This document shows positions 54,381 to 60,367 of a DNA stretch of 60,367 nt, one piece after another. Each line of letters starts with the position of its first letter. Position 1 is the stretch's first letter. The position numbers and the translations under genes are program-made. The notes under the pieces are model-generated. The model saw nothing but the letters and a program-made list of their open reading frames with translations. It had not been told where the DNA came from and searched no databases. The stretch is taken from contig JAEUQK010000038.1 in the NCBI GenBank assembly GCA_016789265.1, forward strand, positions 1 through 60,367. Reading direction: 5' to 3'. The stretch comes from Blastocatellia bacterium. Its GTDB lineage: Bacteria; Acidobacteriota; Blastocatellia; Pyrinomonadales; Pyrinomonadaceae.

Positions 54381-55176
54381 CCGTGATCAAACAACCGGGT
54401 TTGCCAAACGATCTCTCGGTCAGAACTTCCTCGTAGATCAAGACTTCATTGACAAGATAATCAAAGCCGTCGATCCGCAGCCAGGGGAAACTATCATCGA
54501 GATCGGCCCAGGGCGGGGGGCGCTCACTCAACGCCTCGTCAATTCAGGGGTAAAGGTCATCGCGATCGAACTCGACCGTGAACTTGTTCCTCAACTCCGG
54601 GAACAATTTAAGGATAGTCCGAACTTTCGAGTTATAGAGGACAATGCAACAAAGGTCGACTTTGCACGGATCGGTTTAGGCGGTTCAGAGGTTCGGATTG
54701 AGTTCAAGGTCGTTGCCAATCTCCCGTACTACATATCTACCGCGATACTCCAGCATCTTGCGAGTCAACGTAGCTGTTTCTCTTCTCTCATTTTGATGTT
54801 CCAGAGAGAAGTCGTTGGGCGAATAACCGCCGAGCCCGGCACTAGAGAACGGGGTTTTCTGACCGTCCTCGTTGAGTCTGCGTTCTCTGTGCGAAAGCTC
54901 TTTGATGTACCGCCCAACGCTTTCAGGCCGATACCAAAAGTAGTCAGTTCCGTAGTCGAATTGACCCCGAAACCACCGCTTGTGACCGACAACAGTGAGT
55001 TTCGGGATCTGATAAGTCAAGGGTTTATGCAGAAGAGAAAGACGATCTTGAACAATCTTAAAGGGAAGTACTCGAACATTCTCGATGTATTAAAAAAGTC
55101 CGAGATCGATCCTCAACGTCGAGCCGAATCGCTCACTCTAGACGAGTGGATCCGGTTGTTTGGGTTTATTAACTAA
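54373..55176 (+). CDS. rsmA: 16S rRNA (adenine1518-N6/adenine1519-N6)-dimethyltransferase RsmA (KsgA)
   Basis: 267 residues from the ATG at 54373; a GTG at 54367 adds two residues, and both overlap the ribD end. Motifs: KRSLGQNFLVDQDFIDKI, SAM site IIEIGPGRGALT, AIELDRELVPQL, and catalytic VVANLPYYIS. It dimethylates two adenines in helix 45 of 16S rRNA. The last 39 bases overlap the 3' end of the terC gene on the other strand. It is the last gene of the ftsY-ribD-rsmA group. Confidence 0.96.
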   Translation: MNNRDQTTGFAKRSLGQNFLVDQDFIDKIIKAVDPQPGETIIEIGPGRGALTQRLVNSGVKVIAIELDRELVPQLREQFKDSPNFRVIEDNATKVDFARIGLGGSEVRIEFKVVANLPYYISTAILQHLASQRSCFSSLILMFQREVVGRITAEPGTRERGFLTVLVESAFSVRKLFDVPPNAFRPIPKVVSSVVELTPKPPLVTDNSEFRDLISQGFMQKRKTILNNLKGKYSNILDVLKKSEIDPQRRAESLTLDEWIRLFGFIN

Positions 55177-56220
55177 TTCGCGTTCCGGCCGGTTTCCCCT
55201 GTTATCTTCGGTATCCGCACCCTTTGGTTGGAAGAGCAAGGAACTGATGATCGATAAGCCGATCGAGCCGGCAATGATCCCCAACGACCACGTGACAGGA
55301 AATTTCCCGCCAAACGCATCGTTCAACCAGACCATTTTTAATCCCACAAACACTAGAACGAATGCCAATCCATATTTGAGCAGATGAAACTTCGTGATCA
55401 CACCCGCCAGCATAAAGTACATTGACCGCAGACCTAGTATCGCGAAGATATTCGACGTGAAGACTATCAAAGGTTCATTTGTTATCGCGAAAATTGCCGG
55501 AACACTGTCAACAGCGAAAATGATGTCACTAAACTCAAGAAAAAGAAGTGCTATGAACAATGGCGTCGCATGCCAACGGCCATTTAACTTCGTGAAGAAG
55601 TGCTTTCCGTCAAAAGCCGAGGTTACGGGCATGAACCTCCTGAAAGTCCTTATCAGAAGGTTTTTATCCGGCTCGATCTCGTGTTCATGGGCAAAGAACA
55701 TCTTGATACCGGTAATTATCAGGAAGCCGCCAAAGAGATAGATCACCCAATGAAACTGCATTAGGGCCGAACCCATTGCAATAAATACCGCTCTGAAGGC
55801 TAGTGCGCCGAGAATGCCATAGAAAAGTACTCGATGCTGGTATTTTGCGGGAATCGCAAAATACGCGAACACCAAAACAAAGATAAAAATGTTATCGACA
55901 GAAAGTGACTTTTCGATCACGTAGCCTGTAAGAAACTCCAATAATACGTTCCAAGCCGCCAGATCCGGGATAAATCCATCCAGAGACATCAGCCTTTCAT
56001 CCTGGGGAAATTTCCAAAGGGAATAACGGTAGAGAGCGAAGTTGAAAACCAATGCGAGTCCGATCCAAACCACGGTCCAGATACTGGCTTCCTTAAACGA
56101 AACGGAATGGGCCTTTTTGTGAAAGACCCCAAGATCGAGAGCGAGCATCCCAAATACAAAGACCGTAAACAAAACGTAGAACCACCAATAATCTGAAAAG
56201 GGAAATAGGACCATTTGCAA
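55138..56220 (-). CDS. TerC family membrane protein, probable manganese exporter (Alx-like)
   Basis: 360 residues, about nine helices, each with Asp/Glu in the membrane as in TerC/Alx proteins. Signature stretches are FVFGMLALDLGVFHKKAHSV, EKSLSVDNIFIFVLVF, LLFLEFSDIIFAVDSVPAIF and FTSNIFAILGLRSMYFMLAG. Its C-terminal coding end overlaps rsmA on the other strand by 39 bases. The mRNA leader carries a yybP-ykoY riboswitch, which in other bacteria senses Mn2+ and controls just this class of exporter, so a manganese role is well supported by family and regulation. Confidence 0.94.
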   Translation of the reverse strand: MQMVLFPFSDYWWFYVLFTVFVFGMLALDLGVFHKKAHSVSFKEASIWTVVWIGLALVFNFALYRYSLWKFPQDERLMSLDGFIPDLAAWNVLLEFLTGYVIEKSLSVDNIFIFVLVFAYFAIPAKYQHRVLFYGILGALAFRAVFIAMGSALMQFHWVIYLFGGFLIITGIKMFFAHEHEIEPDKNLLIRTFRRFMPVTSAFDGKHFFTKLNGRWHATPLFIALLFLEFSDIIFAVDSVPAIFAITNEPLIVFTSNIFAILGLRSMYFMLAGVITKFHLLKYGLAFVLVFVGLKMVWLNDAFGGKFPVTWSLGIIAGSIGLSIISSLLFQPKGADTEDNRGNRPERELVNKPKQPDPLV

Positions 56221-56259
56221 TAACCTCCATAGATCTCGGTTCGCAAAGGAAAAGACCCT

Positions 56260-56287
56260 CTACGACCGATCTTTTAAGATCGTCGTA
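56260..56287 (-). promoter_or_regulatory. Hairpin between the Mn2+ riboswitch and terC (possible expression platform)
   Basis: TACGACGATCTT is complementary to AAGATCGGTCGTA across a short loop, with one bulged base. It begins at the edge of the riboswitch 3' end and lies about 40 bases before the terC start. In the minus-strand direction it is followed by GAGGGTCTTTTCCTTTG, a partial T-run. It may act as a conditional terminator or anti-structure for the riboswitch. Confidence 0.5.
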
Positions 56288-56392
56288 AAAGGTCTCGATA
56301 CTTTTTCACCGTGCCGGTTCGTCCTCGACTTGGACCAACGTGATGACGACAGCGGTAAACCCCGAAGGGCTATCTACTCCCCTAATTTGTCT
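56278..56392 (-). ncRNA. yybP-ykoY manganese riboswitch
   Basis: Read on the minus strand, the element starts with AGGGGAGTAG (56383-56374), has ATCACGTTGGTCC and ACCGGCACGGTG in the middle, and ends with CGAGACCTTTTA (about 56297). These are the conserved parts of the yybP-ykoY class, in the right order. It sits in the leader of the TerC-family exporter, the usual target. High Mn2+ normally allows expression. Confidence 0.92.
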
Positions 56393-56398
56393 CTCAAA

Positions 56399-56427
56399 CG
56401 ATAATAAACTGGCGACTAACTTGTCAA
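56399..56427 (-). promoter_or_regulatory. Promoter for the terC riboswitch transcript
   Basis: On the minus strand, TTGACA (56427-56422), a 17-base spacer, and TTATCG (56404-56399). The -35 is perfect and the -10 weak. It lies between the peroxidase stop (56435) and the riboswitch, so the expected start is just before the riboswitch. Confidence 0.5.
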
Positions 56428-56434
56428 CCCTCGC

Positions 56435-59248
56435 TCAGCGAACATTTGCAGCCGGTATCGGAATATCGGAGCTAATACCGAACTGCTGAACCCTGATCGT
56501 ACCGCTTGGATAGGGCATGATCCACCAGAACCCGGTCTCTGGACGAAATACTCCAAGGTCGCATTTGCCGTCGCCATCGTAGTCGCCGGGAGAAGGTATG
56601 TCAGTGCTTTGACCGAATTGAATGCCGACAAAAGCATTGTCAGATGTCCTGAGTTGATACCATACGCCGGTGCTCGGCCGAAAAACGGCAAGTTCCGATT
56701 TTCCGTCGGAATCGTAGTCCCCTAATACAGGCTTGTCGTCTGGAAGCCCAAATTGGGCGACCATAAATCCATCGCGGCTACGGTTTACGTACCACACCCC
56801 ATCCCTGTACACCGCAATGTCCGTTCTGCCGTCCCCGTCGTAATCCGCAGCGACCGGACGGTCGGTCGAGATGCCGAATTGGATCCCGGAAAATCCGTCT
56901 CTGCTCGCAAGGATGTACCAGATACCACCGGTTGGTCTATAGACAGCTACGTCATCCTTCCCGTCACCGTCAAAATCGCCTGATTGCGGAATGTCACCCG
57001 GCAGACCAAACTGGACGGCGGTGAACCCGTCTCGGCTTCTCAGCAAATACCACGTCCCGCTGCGGAATACAGCATGATCGGTCTTGCCGTCTCCGTCGTA
57101 ATCAGCCGGAGCTAACTGATCAGTTGCGATTCCAAATTGGATCACTGAGATCGTCTGGCCCGCTGAATTGAAAACCCACCAGTTTCCGTTTTCAGGCCTA
57201 AAGATCGAAACATCAGTTTTTCCATCACCGTCAAAGTCCACCCAGCCGGCCTTTGCAGCAGAGTTACTTCCAAAGACCGTGAATATCAACACCTGCGAAA
57301 CAGCAACACCGTTTGTGGCGGCGGGATCCTCAACGTACCAACGCCCGTAAAACGTTCTGCCGATCAAGTTACGATCGTTCGGTATGTTTACCGGAATGGA
57401 TGCGTAACCTGTTCCGCCAGGTGACGAGGAAGTTGCGATCGACGTCCTCAAGAAAGCCGAAGTAGCGGGTATCGTGCTCGTTTCGCCCGGATCTTGTGCG
57501 TCAATGACCAAAACGGCGTTTGCACCGGGAGCCGCATTGTCTAACGAAACGGTGAATTCGTTGTTTCCAACTACGGGCGGCGCAAGTGCAGAGATCAACG
57601 GAACTCGTCCCGACGTACCGGCGATACCGGTGCCGTCTACAATGGGAACCCGATTTGACTCAGTATATAGTTCAGGCCGCGAAAATTTTCCGCCTTCACT
57701 CGTAACTCTCGAATCAGTAAGCGGCCGCCTTAAGAACGTGACAAGGTCCGTCTTCTGCTGAACCGTTAAATTAAGCGGACGCACCAGATTTCCGGGAAAA
57801 TTACCAGCGGCTGTGAAATCTCCTCCTCGATTATAAAACTCGACGACATCTTCAAGAGTCTGAAAGCGCCCGTTATGCATATAGGGCCCGCGCAATTCGA
57901 CGTTCCGCAAGCTGGGCACACGAAATTCTCCTATGTTTGCCGGATCATTTGTAACCTGAAAACGACCGGTGTCTTCGTTCTGCGGACGGACGCCGATGTT
58001 AAAGAATGCGTTATTTGTGAATAGGTTTCCGCCATGGCAAACATTGCAGCCGCTTTGATTGTATACTCCCCGGCCTCGATTCTCAGCAGCCGTCAAATTA
58101 GCGATGCCGGCCGCGTCAAGATCCACAGGGGTCCGGTCGGAATACAGCGTACGCTCATATGCGCCTATGGCCAACGCTATGCGAGCCGGCGTGACCTCCG
58201 TCGTGCCGAACGCCTCAGCAAACAGCTCAGGATAAGTCCTTCCGCCGATCCATTCTCTCATTGTTATGGGAATGTTTGGGGACACGGCTAATGGTTTCGA
58301 ATTCGCGATTCTTTGAGCGGTTTCTGTCCAGTTTCGGCCCGCGTGTCCCATTTCGACCCCGCTAACGGGCGGAACGACGGATTGACTCTCAAGGGCACCA
58401 CCGTTGTTGATCACGATGGCGTTGGTCAACGGATCTCTAAAAGTTGGAGCGGCACGTCCATCCCAGAAAAGCGTTGGAGAGTATGCGGCATTGATCATCG
58501 AGTTCGCTTTTCGACCCGTCACCTGCACTGAGATTCCAAAAATCGACGACCAGGAATAGACTCCATTTGATTGTGTCTGAGGTATCCCGGGCGATCCGAT
58601 AACGTCGTCATTGGTCCCCAACGCTCCGTCAAATCCCGGGTTTCTTGAACCAGGATTCGTGAGAGCGCTTCTGGGGTCACTTCCTCCTCTTGCCGGGATA
58701 TGACACGTACCGCAGGCAACCGTTCGGGTTGACGATAATTGTTCGTCCCAGAACAGAGTCTTCCCAAGTTCGATCTTGGCTGCCGTAATGGGAGACGCGG
58801 GAGGAACCGGAGGAGGTTCTAACGGAGGAACCTGCCCTCGAGGGGTTGCTAAAGCACGCATCCCCTGATCGGATGAACTAAGTTCGCTGTTCCCCGACCC
58901 ATTTTCGGCTCGAACCCAATAAAAGAATGTGTTTCCAGCAGCGGCATTGAGGTCAAAAAAGAAATTTGCCTGTGTCGTTCCGATCTCTACAGCTCCGCCC
59001 GGTAAATTAGAAGTATTGCGAAAGATGCGATACAGCGTCGCACCGCGTACCGTTGACCATTCGAGGCCCACTTTGTTCCCATACACAGAATCAGAAGCCG
59101 TCAAGCCCTGAGGAATACCCGGTGCGGTGCCTGTCTGTCCACTTATGTGGCGCTCAACTCTTCCAAAACTGATCAATAGGTAGATCAGGGCCGCGGTGAA
59201 TAATAACGTAAGCTTCAAACGTTGCTTTACAAAAAACGTGATCTTCAT
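56435..59248 (-). CDS. FN3 / dihaem cytochrome c peroxidase-like / VCBS repeat fusion, secreted
   Basis: 937 residues. N-terminal signal helix (LTLLFTAALIYLLISFG), a fibronectin type III-like domain (about 40-130), then a dihaem peroxidase domain (about 145-510). The first haem site is ACGTCH (Cys179, Cys182, His183), the second SGCNVCHGG (Cys401, Cys404, His405), and GPYMHNGRFQTL is the usual Met/His loop. A linker beta domain (about 530-645) is followed by FG-GAP/VCBS repeats to the end, each like DYDGDGKTDxAVFR with xxGxWY. The repeats are alike, with 40-45 residue spacing. The fusion suggests a surface-displayed or extracellular electron-transfer or peroxide enzyme; the FG-GAP part would bind a partner or Ca2+. 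Confidence 0.92.
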   Translation of the reverse strand: MKITFFVKQRLKLTLLFTAALIYLLISFGRVERHISGQTGTAPGIPQGLTASDSVYGNKVGLEWSTVRGATLYRIFRNTSNLPGGAVEIGTTQANFFFDLNAAAGNTFFYWVRAENGSGNSELSSSDQGMRALATPRGQVPPLEPPPVPPASPITAAKIELGKTLFWDEQLSSTRTVACGTCHIPARGGSDPRSALTNPGSRNPGFDGALGTNDDVIGSPGIPQTQSNGVYSWSSIFGISVQVTGRKANSMINAAYSPTLFWDGRAAPTFRDPLTNAIVINNGGALESQSVVPPVSGVEMGHAGRNWTETAQRIANSKPLAVSPNIPITMREWIGGRTYPELFAEAFGTTEVTPARIALAIGAYERTLYSDRTPVDLDAAGIANLTAAENRGRGVYNQSGCNVCHGGNLFTNNAFFNIGVRPQNEDTGRFQVTNDPANIGEFRVPSLRNVELRGPYMHNGRFQTLEDVVEFYNRGGDFTAAGNFPGNLVRPLNLTVQQKTDLVTFLRRPLTDSRVTSEGGKFSRPELYTESNRVPIVDGTGIAGTSGRVPLISALAPPVVGNNEFTVSLDNAAPGANAVLVIDAQDPGETSTIPATSAFLRTSIATSSSPGGTGYASIPVNIPNDRNLIGRTFYGRWYVEDPAATNGVAVSQVLIFTVFGSNSAAKAGWVDFDGDGKTDVSIFRPENGNWWVFNSAGQTISVIQFGIATDQLAPADYDGDGKTDHAVFRSGTWYLLRSRDGFTAVQFGLPGDIPQSGDFDGDGKDDVAVYRPTGGIWYILASRDGFSGIQFGISTDRPVAADYDGDGRTDIAVYRDGVWYVNRSRDGFMVAQFGLPDDKPVLGDYDSDGKSELAVFRPSTGVWYQLRTSDNAFVGIQFGQSTDIPSPGDYDGDGKCDLGVFRPETGFWWIMPYPSGTIRVQQFGISSDIPIPAANVR

Positions 59249-59408
59249 CAGGTGTAAGTGGATAAACGAATGTTGGGAACAATTTAATGCAAATTAGGAC
59301 GCATCGGAAACGCAAATAGCCGAAACATTAAAGCACACGCTTTGTACTGGTCAATGAAATTCTCATGATACAGCTAGGGTCGCTCCAGGGAATAGCGGTC
59401 CGTAAATA

Positions 59409-59417
59409 TGCTATAAT
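59409..59417 (+). promoter_or_regulatory. Extended -10 promoter for the RNase J gene
   Basis: TGCTATAAT at 59409-59417 is a full extended -10 element with no clear -35 hexamer. The expected start lies near 59424, 38 bases ahead of the ATG. Confidence 0.6.
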
Positions 59418-59461
59418 CAGAGATTTAAGTACACAAGGAGTAATGAGGTTTCTTCGGTAAC

Positions 59462-60367
59462 ATGGTGAAACGAGTTGAGATCATTCCCCTCGGCGGGATC
59501 GGCGAATTTGGGATGAACTGTATGGGCATCCGATACGGCGATGAAATGATAATCGTTGATGCAGGAATGGGCTTTCCCGAGGAAACTCCATACGGCGTTG
59601 ACATCTCAATACCGAATTTTGATTTTCTTGACGAGTATCGAGACGACCTGATTGCTCTCATTCTAACGCACGGGCACGAGGATCACATCGGGGCACTGGC
59701 TTACTTACTCAGGAAATTCAATCTTCCGGTATACGCGTCCAGGTTTACCCATGCTTTGGCCGAAAAAAGGCTCGAAGAATTCGATATGTTAGACGATGTC
59801 TTACTTCACAGGGTCAAGGCAAATGACGTCGTTACGATCGGGGCGTTCACCGTCGAATTTATCCACGCGTCACACTCATTGGTCGATTGTTTTTCTCTTG
59901 CGATCAAGACGCCTATTGGAACATTGATACACACAGGCGACTACAAGATAGACGATACGCCGGTCATAGGCCGGCCGTATGACCTGAGGACATTGAAGAA
60001 GTACGGCGATGAAGGGGTTCTTGCATTGCTCGGCGATTCTACCAATGCCACCGTTCCCGGTCGCACACCTTCGGAACAGGCAGTGATCCCGGCGTTTCGC
60101 GAGATCTTTGAGGAAACTCCGGGCAGGCTATTTGTATCGACATTCTCGAGTTCTATCCATCGGCTTCAGATCATTTTTGATCTCGCACATGAATACGGCC
60201 GCAAGGTCTGCGTGCTCGGTCGGTCAATGATGAAAAACGTCGAGATCGCTGTGGATCAAGGGCTTATCAAAGTTGGCCACGGAACAATGGTCGAACTCGG
60301 CGAAGCCAGATCATATGACGATGACGAGATATGCTATTTGATAACCGGTTCGCAGGGAGAAAACCGG
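59462..60367 (+). CDS. rnj: Ribonuclease J, partial (cut by the window end)
   Basis: 302 codons are visible without a stop; the full protein is about 550-560 residues. The metallo-beta-lactamase core is intact: IIPLGGIGEFGMNCM, THGHEDHIGAL (His70, His72, Asp74, His75), FIHASHSLVDCFSLAI, HTGDYKID, and GDSTNATVPGRTPSE (beta-CASP entry), then FSSSIHRLQIIFDLA. It processes and degrades RNA, with both endo- and 5'-exonuclease activity in homologues. The start ATG at 59462 lies 21 bases after AAGGAG and directly after the stop of a 5-codon open frame at 59443 (MRFLR). GTG at 59465 is another option. Confidence 0.95.
   Translation, partial: MVKRVEIIPLGGIGEFGMNCMGIRYGDEMIIVDAGMGFPEETPYGVDISIPNFDFLDEYRDDLIALILTHGHEDHIGALAYLLRKFNLPVYASRFTHALAEKRLEEFDMLDDVLLHRVKANDVVTIGAFTVEFIHASHSLVDCFSLAIKTPIGTLIHTGDYKIDDTPVIGRPYDLRTLKKYGDEGVLALLGDSTNATVPGRTPSEQAVIPAFREIFEETPGRLFVSTFSSSIHRLQIIFDLAHEYGRKVCVLGRSMMKNVEIAVDQGLIKVGHGTMVELGEARSYDDDEICYLITGSQGENR

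Noticed and set aside
56435..57250. Periodic pattern at the end of the peroxidase gene as a CRISPR-like array
   Set aside because: The period comes from FG-GAP/VCBS protein repeats in one reading frame; repeats are not identical and there are no unique spacers.
1..60367. tRNA, rRNA, insertion sequences, integrase or attachment sites
   Set aside because: Looked for on both strands by eye; no tRNA T-loop/acceptor pattern, rRNA block, transposase motif or flanking repeats were found. A tRNAscan or ISfinder run would be the decisive check.

Overview
The window looks like a piece of an Acidobacteriota chromosome, probably class Blastocatellia (Pyrinomonadaceae-like). This is inferred from gene content and recall of typical gene styles, not from a marker-gene search. 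Pointers are giant Ser/Thr kinases fused to TolB-like and TPR blocks, an ECF sigma factor of the acidobacterial type, many exported peptidases, FG-GAP/VCBS-repeat secreted proteins, System II cytochrome c maturation, and base composition near 50% GC by eye. I see no rRNA, tRNA, CRISPR array, transposase or phage gene. The window ends inside an RNase J gene.

Layout. 1-5.4 kb: a small basic secreted protein, a penicillin-acylase-family amidase, ruvX, an S41 peptidase homologue that has lost its catalytic Ser and Lys, and a GNAT acetyltransferase resembling AAC(6'). 5.4-13.2 kb: a PPC-like secreted protein, then a minus-strand cytochrome c maturation operon (resB, ccsA, small membrane protein, TPR protein) facing a plus-strand haem/copper oxidase cluster (heme o synthase, cox3, DUF420). 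13.2-13.55 kb: an apparently orphan c-di-AMP (ydaO-type) riboswitch with its own promoter and terminator but no clear downstream gene. 13.5-19.1 kb: exported S9, M28 and S41 peptidases and a 56-residue membrane protein. 19.3-21.3 kb: two peptide-ABC ATPases without permeases. 21.4-22.3 kb: a Yip1-like membrane protein.

22.3-27.9 kb: a MacAB-like export operon on the minus strand (adaptor, ATPase, unknown multi-pass membrane protein, two permeases). 28.1-33.9 kb: a phospho-signalling block (zinc-ribbon/FHA protein, zinc-ribbon/kinase/FHA protein, RDD membrane protein, FHA-GAF-SpoIIE phosphatase) meeting an ECF sigma factor tail to tail. 34-40.2 kb: secreted proteins, an O-methyltransferase, and a secreted lipase-like hydrolase coupled to a HExxH metallopeptidase-like protein. 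40.2-48.5 kb: two adjacent kinase/TolB-like/TPR giants (1294 and 1440 aa). 48.6-52.1 kb: an HD-GYP phosphodiesterase behind a near-consensus promoter, and a zinc-finger membrane protein. 52.2-55.2 kb: a tight ftsY-ribD-rsmA operon. 55.1-56.4 kb: a TerC/Alx metal exporter under a yybP-ykoY manganese riboswitch. 56.4-59.2 kb: a FN3-dihaem peroxidase-VCBS fusion. 59.46 kb to the end: RNase J (partial).

The most interesting items are the orphan c-di-AMP riboswitch, the degenerate S41 protein beside a normal paralogue, the FHA/kinase/phosphatase block, the twin kinase-TolB-TPR proteins with internal duplication, and a RibD with a His in place of a zinc-ligand Cys. All identifications come from reading motifs by eye; no database search was run.
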